Shown: positions 1 through 6,186 of the stretch, piece after piece
How the letters are laid out: every line of letters starts with the position of its first letter
Position numbering within the stretch: position 1 is the stretch's first letter
Assembly: GCA_021784535.1 (NCBI GenBank)
Contig: JAJYHW010000048.1
Span: 1-19,857 of the forward strand
Length of the DNA stretch: 19,857 nucleotides
Direction: 5' to 3'
DNA from: a bacterium
GTDB taxonomy: Bacteria; Patescibacteriota; Microgenomatia; Levybacterales; UBA12049
Notes under the pieces: generated by a model
Databases searched by the model: none
The model's input: the letters and a program-made list of their open reading frames with translations, nothing else
Told to the model about the DNA's origin: nothing
Made by a program: the position numbers and the translations under genes

Positions 1-131
1 TCATTACTGGCTGTTCTTCTCAGGACCCCACGCAACGCTAAGTTGTTTGCCTCAGTGGCAGATCCAGTGAAAACTACTTCGCGGAAATCCGCGCCGATGG
101 ACTCCGCAATCGTTTCTCGAGAACGGGCAAC
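1..131 (-). CDS. Cysteine desulfurase (NifS/IscS family), internal fragment
   Basis: Read on the minus strand with codons ending at position 3, this stretch is open and gives a peptide containing the words IGADFREVVFTGSATEANN and LALRGV. They match the conserved block of PLP-dependent cysteine desulfurases (usual form V-F-T-S-G-A-T-E-A-N-N-L-A) that precedes the cofactor-binding histidine. The enzyme takes sulfur from cysteine for Fe-S clusters and tRNA thiolation. Only about 43 residues are present: no start, no catalytic Lys or Cys region, and the left end is cut by the window. The right end stops being desulfurase-like at the same place L3 begins. Hand-counted GC over 1-130 is about 53 percent, apparently higher than the following gene. 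I infer a chimeric contig end rather than a true neighbour. Confidence 0.75.
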
Positions 132-133
132 GA

Positions 134-922
134 ATTCCTGTTACTGAAATTTCAGTAGCAGATAATGTTGTTGTGCAGGTTAAAACAGAGGAAAAAGATA
201 CATATACTGCGATTCAGTTAGGAGTTGGGGTAAAAAAGAAGCCGATAAAAGCACGTGTTGGCCATAGTAAGAAAGCAGGACTTGAGAATGTGCCTGTAAT
301 TATTCGTGAAGTTGCATGGGCAGGCGATGAGGAATTGCCAAAAGCAGGCGATATTGTTACGGTTGAAACTGTTTTCAAACCAGGAGATATTATTAAAGTA
401 ACTGGTACGTCAAAAGGAAAAGGATTCGCGGGTGCGGTAAAAAGATATAATTTTCGCGGTGGTCCCAAAACGCACGGTCAGTCAGATAGGCATCGTGCAC
501 CAGGCTCAATCGGACAAGGAACCACACCTGGACGTGTTTATAAAGGTAAGAAAATGGCAGGTCATATGGGTGTTGAAACAGTAACTGTTAGTAATTTGAC
601 AGTTGTAGCTGTAGATCCTGAAACAAACAAATTGTATGTGTCAGGCTTGGTCCCGGGAAATAAAAAAGCAGCAATTGTTATCACCAAAACCGGTGAAGAG
701 AAAAAATTTGTCAGATTGCTTTCTGTCAAGCAAAAAGAAGAAGTGCAGGTAGCACAAGAAGCAGAACGACTTGCAAAAGAGCGGGAACAGACTGCAGAAG
801 ACGCAGCAACGACACTTAAGGAAACGGTTGCTGACACAGCTGAGGCTGTAAAGGAAGACGTAAAGAGTGACACGTCAGACGTTGTGAATTCTGAAGGAGC
901 AAAAACAAATGAGGAAAAATAG
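134..922 (+). CDS. rplC: 50S ribosomal protein L3, 5'-truncated
   Basis: L3 binds 23S rRNA early in large-subunit assembly and reaches towards the peptidyl transferase centre. The core is unmistakable: GTSKGKGFAGAVKRYNFRGG, then a THGQSDRHR block, PGSIGQGTTPGRVYKGKKMA and GHMG. L3-like residues begin at about 134 with IPVTEISVADN, so the in-frame GTG at 173 is not the real start; it lies in the conserved beta strand. The usual first 20 or so residues (the GKKIGMTQ-type start) are missing, because the DNA upstream belongs to another gene on the other strand. An acidic, Ala/Glu/Lys-rich tail of about 60 residues follows the L3 core and is not part of the usual 210-residue protein. A 24-base gap precedes rplD. 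I treat it as a real gene cut by an assembly join. Confidence 0.93.
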   Translation: MPVTEISVADNVVVQVKTEEKDTYTAIQLGVGVKKKPIKARVGHSKKAGLENVPVIIREVAWAGDEELPKAGDIVTVETVFKPGDIIKVTGTSKGKGFAGAVKRYNFRGGPKTHGQSDRHRAPGSIGQGTTPGRVYKGKKMAGHMGVETVTVSNLTVVAVDPETNKLYVSGLVPGNKKAAIVITKTGEEKKFVRLLSVKQKEEVQVAQEAERLAKEREQTAEDAATTLKETVADTAEAVKEDVKSDTSDVVNSEGAKTNEEK

Positions 923-946
923 ATTAGAAATTAGGAATTAAATAAT

Positions 947-1729
947 ATGACTAGTAAAACAGAAGAAACAAAAACAAAAAAAACAGTCAAGACAACAACT
1001 GCAAAGCTGGCTGTTAAAAAATCTGTGGCGATAAAATCAACCGCTTCAAAGGAACAAGTGAAAACTGAAAAAAAATATGCAGCAGTGAGCGTGGATGTTG
1101 TTGGTGTTGACGGTAGTGTTACCGGAAAAATTTCGCTTCCTGGGGAGATATTTGGCGAAAAAGTAAATAAGGCTTTGGTGGCACAGGCTGTACGTGTTTA
1201 TTTAGCTAATCAGAGGCAGGGTAATGCCTCGACAAAGACACGGGGAGAAGTTGACGGATCAACGCGAAAAATTTATCGACAAAAAGGGACAGGTCGGGCA
1301 CGACACGGATCAGTTCGGGCGCCAATATTTGTAAAAGGCGGTATTGTTTTCGGACCCAAACCGCGTGATTACGGTCTTGATCTGCCGCAAAAAATGAAAA
1401 GAAAGGCATTGTTTAGCGCACTTTCTGCAAAAGTAATTGATAAAGAAGTAACTGTCATTGATGGTTTGGGAGCGATTAAACCAAAAACAAAGGTTTTTGC
1501 AGAGATGTTGCAGAAACTGGGCTTGACTGATAAAAAACAAAAAGTAGTATTTGTTACGGTAGGAAAAGATGCGAAAACTGTTTTGCGGGCAGGACGAAAT
1601 ATCCAAGGCATCAATTTTTTATCTTGCAAACAAATAAATACCTATGAAGTGCTTGCTGCGACACGATTGGTTGTTATGAAAGATGCAATTGCTGAAATGA
1701 AAGAGCACTTTTTGAAGGAGAAAGTATGA
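947..1729 (+). CDS. rplD: 50S ribosomal protein L4
   Basis: L4 is a primary 23S rRNA-binding protein whose extended loop lines the peptide exit tunnel. The diagnostic loop is present at about residues 110-142 (YRQKGTGRARHGSVRAPIF, then FGPKPRDYGL), followed by the usual Rossmann-like C-terminal domain. At 260 residues it is about 50 longer than typical L4; the excess is an N-terminal Lys/Thr-rich, probably disordered extension covering residues 1-44. The loop start reads GEVDGSTRKIY rather than the common GGGKKPWR form, a divergence in the tunnel-facing segment. Its TGA stop overlaps the rplW start (ATGA), so translation is probably coupled. The TGA stop also shows that this organism does not read UGA as glycine. 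Confidence 0.97.
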   Translation: MTSKTEETKTKKTVKTTTAKLAVKKSVAIKSTASKEQVKTEKKYAAVSVDVVGVDGSVTGKISLPGEIFGEKVNKALVAQAVRVYLANQRQGNASTKTRGEVDGSTRKIYRQKGTGRARHGSVRAPIFVKGGIVFGPKPRDYGLDLPQKMKRKALFSALSAKVIDKEVTVIDGLGAIKPKTKVFAEMLQKLGLTDKKQKVVFVTVGKDAKTVLRAGRNIQGINFLSCKQINTYEVLAATRLVVMKDAIAEMKEHFLKEKV

Positions 1730-2025
1730 TTATTGTGAAGCCTTTAGTTACAGAGAAATCAATGACAGATGTCAGTAAAGGGAAATATTCTTTTGTTGTC
1801 ACGAAGGATGCTGCGAAGACGGCGATCAAGTCAGCAATCAAGGCGCAATTTAGCGTAACTGTTTTACGTGTTGCAACAAGTATTGTGAAAGGAAAGATGC
1901 ATCGGGTAGGCTCCAGAAGGCAGGAAGCCTTGAAGCCGGAGTGGAAAAAAGCAACGGTTACCTTAAAAAAAGGAGATAAAATAGCACTCTTTGAGCCGGG
2001 CGGCGGAGAGGAAAAGAAGAAATAA
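1726..2025 (+). CDS. rplW: 50S ribosomal protein L23
   Basis: L23 sits at the exit of the peptide tunnel, where it docks trigger factor, SRP and SecY. The protein starts IIVKPLVTEKSM, the family signature (xxPxxTEKS), and continues with the SGKYSF-like beta strand (here KGKYSFVV) and a basic loop. Its 99 residues are normal for the family. The start overlaps the rplD stop by four bases, and a clear Shine-Dalgarno sequence AAGGAG (1715-1720) lies five bases upstream of the ATG, inside rplD. It ends in TAATG, sharing one base with the start of rplB. The tight packing and good ribosome-binding site contrast with the repeat-spaced genes further on. Confidence 0.97.
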   Translation: MIIVKPLVTEKSMTDVSKGKYSFVVTKDAAKTAIKSAIKAQFSVTVLRVATSIVKGKMHRVGSRRQEALKPEWKKATVTLKKGDKIALFEPGGGEEKKK

Positions 2026-2786
2026 TGAAAAATTTGAAAACAATTAAAAAAAAGCATTCAGGTCGCGATGCAAGCGGGCAGGTTGCGGTCCGTCATCAGG
2101 GCGGCCAGCACAAGCGTTATTTTCGTGCAATAGATTATAAGCGGAATAAATTTGGTATTACCGGAAAAGTTGTCTCAATTGAATACGATCCGAATAGAAC
2201 TTGCGATATTGCTTTGATACAATACGCAGATGGGGAAAAACGATATATTTTGGCCCCGCTTGGATTGAAAGAAAATGATACAATCTCCAGTGGCAAAGGC
2301 GTTGATATAAAAATCGGCAATGCGTTGCCATTGAGCGAAATTCCGGCAGGAACGTTTGTGCACAATGTGGAATTGACACCGGGCAAAGGTGGACAATTGG
2401 CACGCGGTGCGGGAACAGGGGCAATTGTTTCATCAAAGGAAAGCGGTTTTGTTTTTCTGAAATTGCCTTCAAGCGAAGTGAGAAGAGTACATGAAAATGC
2501 AATAGCAACTATTGGTCAGGTTGGCAATATTGACTGGAAAAATGAAGTAATCGGTAAGGCAGGAAGATCGCGACATATGGGACGCCGTCCAACTGTCAGG
2601 GGAGTTGCGCAAAATCCCCGCTCTCATCCTCATGGAGGAGGAGAAGCCCGATCAGGCGTTGGCATGAAGTATCCCAAGACGTACGCGGGACGCAAGGCAG
2701 TTGGAAAGACGCGAAAACCGAAGAAATATTCAGATAAATACATTGTTTCAAGAAGAAAGGCAGGGAAGCATAACCCTTCTAAATAA
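2025..2786 (+). CDS. rplB: 50S ribosomal protein L2, short N-terminus
   Basis: L2 is needed for subunit association and peptidyl transferase activity. Conserved blocks are complete: RHQGGQHKRYFRAIDYKR near the N-terminus, YDPNRTCDIALIQYADGEKR, LTPGKGGQLARGAGT, and the C-terminal RPTVRGVAQNPRSHPHGGGE carrying the conserved histidine near the peptidyl transferase centre. At 253 residues it is about 20 shorter than usual. The missing part is the extreme N-terminus with the common KPTxPGRR motif. Reading upstream in frame meets a stop at 1992-1994 before any plausible extension, so the short form is genuine unless a frameshift is present. The start overlaps the rplW stop (TAATG), with a GAGAGGA purine run upstream. 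Only two bases separate it from rpsS. Confidence 0.97.
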   Translation: MKNLKTIKKKHSGRDASGQVAVRHQGGQHKRYFRAIDYKRNKFGITGKVVSIEYDPNRTCDIALIQYADGEKRYILAPLGLKENDTISSGKGVDIKIGNALPLSEIPAGTFVHNVELTPGKGGQLARGAGTGAIVSSKESGFVFLKLPSSEVRRVHENAIATIGQVGNIDWKNEVIGKAGRSRHMGRRPTVRGVAQNPRSHPHGGGEARSGVGMKYPKTYAGRKAVGKTRKPKKYSDKYIVSRRKAGKHNPSK

Positions 2787-2788
2787 GT

Positions 2789-3073
2789 ATGAGCAGAAGC
2801 ATTAAGAAAGGACCATATATAGACGAACGATTGCTTCAAAAAATTATGAAGCAAAAGCAGATAGGGAAAAATGAGCCGATTAGAACTTGGTCTCGTGCAA
2901 GTCAGGTGGCACCTGAATTTGTCGGTCATACACTGATGATTCATAACGGGAAACATTTTATCTCTGTGTTGATTGTTGAAGGGATGGTCGGTCATAGATT
3001 GGGTGAATTTTCGCCGACACGTACTTTCCGTGGTCACGGAAAAGTAGTAGCGAGAGAGATAAGTAAGACCTAG
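2789..3073 (+). CDS. rpsS: 30S ribosomal protein S19
   Basis: S19 lies in the head of the small subunit near the A site, with S13. The protein begins SRSIKKGPYID and carries IRTWSRAS, FVGHTLMIHNGKHF and GHRLGEFSPTRTFRGH, all family hallmarks, in 94 residues. It starts two bases after the rplB stop, with no Shine-Dalgarno core visible, so it may depend on coupling. Its last codon and TAG stop sit at the head of the repeat-built spacer, within the words CCTAG and TTAGGGA, so the stop appears to come from the repeat. Confidence 0.97.
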   Translation: MSRSIKKGPYIDERLLQKIMKQKQIGKNEPIRTWSRASQVAPEFVGHTLMIHNGKHFISVLIVEGMVGHRLGEFSPTRTFRGHGKVVAREISKT

Positions 3074-3156
3074 TTAGGGACTAGGTGTTAGGGGCTAGGG
3101 ACTAGTAAAAATATAGTTTCCTAAAACCTAAAACCTAAAACCTAAAACCTAGCGGT
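3074..3156. repeat. Stop-to-start heptad spacer, CTAGGG/CCTAAAA family
   Basis: The 83-base gap between rpsS and rplV is made of seven-base words. The left arm reads TTAGGGA, CTAGGTG, TTAGGGG, CTAGGGA (3074-3101). The right arm is CCTAAAA four times (3120-3147) plus CCTAG. The arms are largely complementary around an AT-rich loop, so an RNA stem-loop is possible. Positions 3096-3133 are identical to 16590-16627 in the rplQ-rplM gap. Confidence 0.85.
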
Positions 3157-3606
3157 ATGGAAGTAAGAGCAATAGCTAAATCACAAAGAATTAGTCCGAG
3201 AAAGCTTCGGCTGGTTGCGGAAGCGGTCAAGCATATGTCAGTTGATGATGCGTATAAGGTATTGGAGGTAACGCAAAAAAGAGCTGCGGGAATCATGCAG
3301 AAAACGTTAAAAAGCGCCGTTGCCAATGCCGTTACGAATGCAGATCTCGATAAAAATAATCTGGTGATTGCCAGTGTGATGGTTAATGAATCACCGGCAT
3401 TTAAGCGATTCCGTCCATCAACAAGAGGAAGGACTCACCCTTATAAAAAGCGGGGCAGTCATCTGACAGTTGTTTTGAGGGAAAAAGTTGTTATCGCAAA
3501 AGCAACGACAGCTACGTCTGTTAAAAAGATAGCTGACACAAAAGTGAAGAAAGCAGATGATAAGAAAGATGAAAAACGAAAGGAGAAGCTAGAGGATAGT
3601 GAATAG
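3157..3606 (+). CDS. rplV: 50S ribosomal protein L22
   Basis: L22 contacts all domains of 23S rRNA, and its hairpin lines the exit tunnel. The core (residues 1 to about 110) shows RISPRKLRLVAE, the ANAVTNADLDKNNLVIAS helix-strand region, and PAFKRFRPSTRGRTHPYKKR with SHLTVVL. A Lys/Asp/Ala-rich tail of about 38 residues follows, absent from typical 110-residue L22. The last four codons and the TAG stop (Glu-Asp-Ser-Glu-stop, 3592-3606) are part of a heptad repeat continuing into the spacer, and rpmC ends in exactly the same way. No Shine-Dalgarno core precedes the ATG, which lies four bases after the right arm of the upstream repeat. Confidence 0.97.
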   Translation: MEVRAIAKSQRISPRKLRLVAEAVKHMSVDDAYKVLEVTQKRAAGIMQKTLKSAVANAVTNADLDKNNLVIASVMVNESPAFKRFRPSTRGRTHPYKKRGSHLTVVLREKVVIAKATTATSVKKIADTKVKKADDKKDEKRKEKLEDSE

Positions 3607-3674
3607 GTTATAGTGGATAGGTAGAAATTAATGATTTCTATACCCTATCACCTATACCCTGTAACGTAAAAGAT
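3592..3674. repeat. Stop-to-start heptad spacer, ATAG/CCTATA family
   Basis: Heptads AGGATAG, TGAATAG, GTTATAG, TGGATAG run from 3593 to 3620, the first two inside the rplV coding end. After a short stem (TAGAAAT / ATTTCTA) the right arm reads CCCTATC, ACCTATA, CCCTGTA (3643-3663). The arms are imperfect complements. The element runs into the leader of rpsC, where no Shine-Dalgarno core is seen. Confidence 0.85.
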
Positions 3675-4328
3675 ATGGGACAAAAAGTAAATCCACATGT
3701 TATTCGATTAGGGACAGTGTTTGGCTGGAGTAGTCGGTGGTTTAATGAACGACATTACAAGGATGTTGTTCTTGAAGATTATGGCTTGAGAACTATGCTT
3801 ATGCAGCGATTGAAATCAGCGGGCGTTGCTGGAGTAGAACTTGAAAGATCTATTAACAGTTTGCGTATTATTATTCATGTTTCACGTCCTGGTATTGTTA
3901 TCGGACGAGGCGGAACGGGATTGGAAGAATTGAAAAAAGCAATTACGGTATTTTTTGCAAAGCAACAGAATAAAAAAGCACCAAAGATTGATATTAGAGT
4001 TGAGCCTGTCAAGGAACCAAACCTTAATGCGCAACTTGTCGCGATAAATATTTCAGACCAGTTGATTAGAAGGTTGCCGTTTAAGCGGGTTTTGAACTCA
4101 ACAGCAGAGCGGGTAATGAGTTCGGGAGCGTTAGGTGTTAAAATTGTTTTGACAGGACGTATTGGCGGAGCTGAAATCGGGCGTCGTGAAAAAATCCATA
4201 TTGGAACAGTCCCGCTATCAACAATCCGTGAGAATATTAATTATGCGCAGGTGCCCGCCTTGACAAAAAAAGGTTATATCGGAATAAAGGTGTGGATCAA
4301 CCGGCCTGAGGGTAAAGAGATTATTTAG
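3675..4328 (+). CDS. rpsC: 30S ribosomal protein S3
   Basis: S3 forms part of the mRNA entry channel and helps unwind mRNA structure. It begins MGQKVNPHVIRLG, carries the KH-domain loop GIVIGRGG at residues 73-80, and has the C-terminal domain with RRLPFKRVL and GALGVKIVLTGRIGGAEIGR, then a YIGIKVWI strand. Its 217 residues are near the short end for bacterial S3, with no long C-terminal tail. It is separated from rplV by a heptad repeat and from rplP by only seven bases. The TAG stop is within TTTAG. Confidence 0.97.
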   Translation: MGQKVNPHVIRLGTVFGWSSRWFNERHYKDVVLEDYGLRTMLMQRLKSAGVAGVELERSINSLRIIIHVSRPGIVIGRGGTGLEELKKAITVFFAKQQNKKAPKIDIRVEPVKEPNLNAQLVAINISDQLIRRLPFKRVLNSTAERVMSSGALGVKIVLTGRIGGAEIGRREKIHIGTVPLSTIRENINYAQVPALTKKGYIGIKVWINRPEGKEII

Positions 4329-4335
4329 AAAAACT

Positions 4336-4752
4336 ATGTTAGCGCCGAAAAGACAAAAATATCGAAAACAACAACGGGGAAGCATGAAGGGCAATGCGAC
4401 TCGCGGTACCAGACTTTCTTATGGAGAGTATGGGTTGCAGTCATCTGATATCGGTTGGATTTCCAGTCGGCAGATTGAAGCGGCAAGGCGCGCAATCAGT
4501 AATTATACCCAGCGTGGCGGCAGAATCTGGATTACCATTTTTCCTGACAAGCCAATTACCAAGAAACCGCCTGAAGTCAGAATGGGTGGAGGAAAAGGTG
4601 ATATTGATTCCTATGTTGCACCTGTGAAGCCAGGAAGAATTATGTTTGAGATGGCAGGAGTAACAGCGGAAGTCGCAAAAGAAGCGCTTCGTCTGGCAGC
4701 ACATAAATTGCCGGTTAAATCACGAATAGTAGTGAAAGGAGAGGTTTTTTAA
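4336..4752 (+). CDS. rplP: 50S ribosomal protein L16
   Basis: L16 organises the A-site tRNA-binding region of the large subunit. Family motifs are MLAPKRQKYRKQQRG, GLQS (usual GL.A), the RQIEAARRAI helix, RGGRIWITIFPDKPITKKP, and RMGGGKGDIDSYVAPVKPG. The Arg before MGGGKG corresponds to the position that is hydroxylated in E. coli. The length, 138, is standard. It starts seven bases after the rpsC stop with no evident Shine-Dalgarno core, so coupling with rpsC is likely. A repeat-type spacer follows. Confidence 0.97.
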   Translation: MLAPKRQKYRKQQRGSMKGNATRGTRLSYGEYGLQSSDIGWISSRQIEAARRAISNYTQRGGRIWITIFPDKPITKKPPEVRMGGGKGDIDSYVAPVKPGRIMFEMAGVTAEVAKEALRLAAHKLPVKSRIVVKGEVF

Positions 4753-4826
4753 GACGTGCGATATAAGACTTAAGATGTAAGAAATTTTCTTAAGTCATAA
4801 ATCATCAATCTTAAATCAAAAATAGT
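4753..4826. repeat. Stop-to-start spacer, AAGACTTAAG/CTTAAGTC type
   Basis: The 74-base gap between rplP and rpmC has a left part with AAGACTTAAGATGTAAG and a right part with CTTAAGTC, ATAAATCATCAATCTTAAATC. GACTTAAGA (left) is close to the complement of TCTTAAGTC (right), around a GAAATTTTC loop region. It resembles the GTCATAAAGTC spacers elsewhere in the cluster but its heptad phase is weaker. Confidence 0.7.
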
Positions 4827-5054
4827 ATGAAATCGGTTGATAAGAAAACAATACAAGTAAAAAGTGCCAATGAGCTTACAAAGCAAATTGCAGAAGTTCA
4901 AAAAACGCTCGCACAAATAAAATTTGATCACACGCAAGGTAAGTTAAAAAATACCCGCAGTATTTTCAATACCCGAAAAGATATTGCAGTAATGCAATCA
5001 GTATTGCAGGTAAAATTAAAAGAAAAGGAGGGAAAACGAGAGGATAGTGAATAG
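4827..5054 (+). CDS. rpmC: 50S ribosomal protein L29
   Basis: L29 is a small helical-hairpin protein beside L23 at the tunnel exit. The 75-residue product is helical and basic, with the family's ELTKQIAEVQKTLAQIKFDH first helix, a GKLKNTRSI turn and a second helix IAVMQSVLQVKLKEKE. Sequence identity to model L29 is low; position between L16 and S17 makes the call secure. The final four codons and stop (Glu-Asp-Ser-Glu-TAG, 5040-5054) are identical to the end of rplV and belong to the repeat heptads AGGATAG-TGAATAG. The gene may therefore have been extended by a repeat running into its end. Confidence 0.93.
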   Translation: MKSVDKKTIQVKSANELTKQIAEVQKTLAQIKFDHTQGKLKNTRSIFNTRKDIAVMQSVLQVKLKEKEGKREDSE

Positions 5055-5119
5055 GATATAGGGGATAGACAATGCTATGCTATACCCTATTACCTATGCC
5101 CTATGAACTTAGCAACACT
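5040..5119. repeat. Stop-to-start heptad spacer, ATAG/CCTATA family
   Basis: Heptads AGGATAG, TGAATAG, GATATAG, GGGATAG (5041-5068) overlap the rpmC end. The right arm has CCCTATT, ACCTATG, CCCTATG (5085-5105). The arms are imperfect complements. It is closely related to the rplV-rpsC spacer, sharing AGAGGATAGTGAATAGG. Confidence 0.85.
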
Positions 5120-5359
5120 ATGGCAAAAATATTAACAGGTAAAGTTATTTCGATAAAAATGCAAGATACTGCAGTGGTTGAAGTATCACGGCGTGTACCA
5201 CACCCGTTGTATAAAAAACTTTTGAAGAAAGGGAAACATTTCAATGTCGACACAAAAGGACAAACTGTGACAGTGGGCGATGACGTCAGAATTATTGAAA
5301 CCAAACCTATCTCAAAAACAAAGTTTTTTGTCATTAAGGAGGTTGTCTCTAAAAAATAA
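5120..5359 (+). CDS. rpsQ: 30S ribosomal protein S17
   Basis: S17 is a primary 16S rRNA-binding OB-fold protein. The product reads AKILTGKVISIKMQDTAVVE, then VPHPLYKKLLKKGKHF and a GDDVRIIETKPISKTKFF block, all typical, in 79 residues. The reading frame is open back to an ATG at 5072, but those 16 extra codons come from the CCTATA repeat and resemble no S17, so the ATG at 5120, immediately before AKIL, is chosen. Only three bases separate its TAA from rplN. No Shine-Dalgarno core precedes the start. Confidence 0.96.
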   Translation: MAKILTGKVISIKMQDTAVVEVSRRVPHPLYKKLLKKGKHFNVDTKGQTVTVGDDVRIIETKPISKTKFFVIKEVVSKK

Positions 5360-5362
5360 GCT

Positions 5363-5737
5363 ATGTTACAGTTACGAAGCATTGTTAAAGCAGCAGACAA
5401 TTCAGGAGCAAAAGAACTTTATGTGATCCATGTGTTTGGGGGCTCAAAAAGAAAATTTGCTCGGATCGGCGACGTGGTGAATGCAGTTGTTAAAACGGCG
5501 ATTCCTCATGGACAGGTGAAAGATTCGCAAATGGTAAAGGCAGTTGTTGTTCGCACTCGAAAAGAATTCAGACGGCCTGATGGATCATATGTCCGGTTTT
5601 CGGATAATGCAGTAGTCGTGATTGATAATCCAAAAGATAAAAATGTTGTCGGAACCCGTATTTTTGGGCCGATAGCTCGGGAAGTCCGTGATCGTGGTTT
5701 CGCAAAGATTGCCAGTATGGCGATAGAAGTAGTGTAA
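5363..5737 (+). CDS. rplN: 50S ribosomal protein L14
   Basis: L14 forms an inter-subunit bridge with 16S rRNA. It begins MLQLRSIVKAADNSGAKELY, has the KFARIGDVV and VVRTRKEFRRPDGSYVRF segments, and ends with GTRIFGPIAREVRDRGF and KIASMAIEVV. All are canonical for the 122-124 residue family. It lies three bases after rpsQ. A purine-rich AAGGAGG is present in the rpsQ tail, but about 20 bases upstream of the ATG, which is too far for a usual Shine-Dalgarno; coupling is more likely. A heptad spacer follows. Confidence 0.97.
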   Translation: MLQLRSIVKAADNSGAKELYVIHVFGGSKRKFARIGDVVNAVVKTAIPHGQVKDSQMVKAVVVRTRKEFRRPDGSYVRFSDNAVVVIDNPKDKNVVGTRIFGPIAREVRDRGFAKIASMAIEVV

Positions 5738-5815
5738 CGGAGTCATAAAGTCAAAAATCATCAAGCTATAAAGCGCTTGAAGACTTTTGAGATGAAGGCT
5801 TGAAGACTAATAGAT
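5738..5815. repeat. Stop-to-start spacer, GTCATAAAG/CTTGAAGAC family
   Basis: The 78-base gap between rplN and rplX can be read in sevens as GTCATAA, AGTCAAA, AATCATC, then a loop and TTGAAGA, CTTTTGA, GATGAAG, GCTTGAA, GACTAAT. Left AGTC..TCAAGC faces right GCTTGA..GACT around TATAAA. It belongs with the infA-rpmJ and rpsK-rpsD spacers. Confidence 0.78.
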
Positions 5816-6121
5816 ATGAAAATTAAAAAAGGAGATACAGTTATAATAGCAAGAGGTAAGGATGCCGGAAAAACTGAAAAAATTGAAAAAGTTTTTTCTA
5901 AAGAAGGTAAGGTTCTTGTGTCCGGTATTAATCAATACAAGCGGCATGTCAAAAATCGGATGCCTGGTGAAAAATCAGAGATTATTACATTAACTAAGCC
6001 GCTTGCCGTTGCGAACGTACAATTAATTTGTCCAAAGTGTAAAAAAGCGACACGGGTTGGATATAAGATGCTCAAGGATGAAAAGGTACGCATTTGCAGA
6101 AAATGCAATGCAGAAATATAG
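5816..6121 (+). CDS. rplX: 50S ribosomal protein L24
   Basis: L24 is an assembly-initiating 23S rRNA-binding protein. An N-terminal KOW motif spans about residues 4-30 (KGDTVIIARGKDAGKTEKIE), followed by VSGINQYKRHVK. The C-terminus carries a zinc-ribbon-like set of four cysteines, CPKC at 72-75 and CRKC at 94-97, as in many bacterial L24 proteins. The length, 101, is normal. The TAG stop contributes its G to the first GATCTTA heptad of the next spacer. Confidence 0.97.
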   Translation: MKIKKGDTVIIARGKDAGKTEKIEKVFSKEGKVLVSGINQYKRHVKNRMPGEKSEIITLTKPLAVANVQLICPKCKKATRVGYKMLKDEKVRICRKCNAEI

Positions 6122-6186
6122 ATCTTAGATCATAGATCTTGGTTTCTAGAGAATTAAGACCTAAGAATTAAGACCTGAAAACTAAC
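6121..6186. repeat. Stop-to-start heptad spacer, GATCTTA family
   Basis: Words GATCTTA, GATCATA, GATCTTG run from 6121 to 6141, then ATTAAGA, CCTAAGA, ATTAAGA, CCTGAAA (6153-6180). The first 32 bases (6121-6152) are identical to 7386-7417 in the rpsH-rplF gap. AGATC-rich words are self-complementary, so a local hairpin is possible. Confidence 0.85.

Noticed and set aside
173..175. GTG as the start of rplC
   Set aside because: L3-like residues continue upstream in the same frame to about 134, so the GTG is internal to a truncated gene.
562..873. Minus-strand 103-codon frame inside rplC
   Set aside because: Ser/Thr-rich antisense shadow of a confidently identified ribosomal gene.
3120..3152. 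Telomere-like CCTAAAA repeat indicating a replicon end
   Set aside because: Lies within an operon between rpsS and rplV and pairs with a left arm, as do the other spacer elements.
5072..5119. Upstream ATG for rpsQ
   Set aside because: The 16 extra codons fall in the CCTATA repeat spacer and match no S17; the ATG at 5120 gives the canonical N-terminus.
5840..5850. TATAAT inside rplX
   Set aside because: Lies in coding sequence near the gene start, with no suitable downstream start codon or -35.
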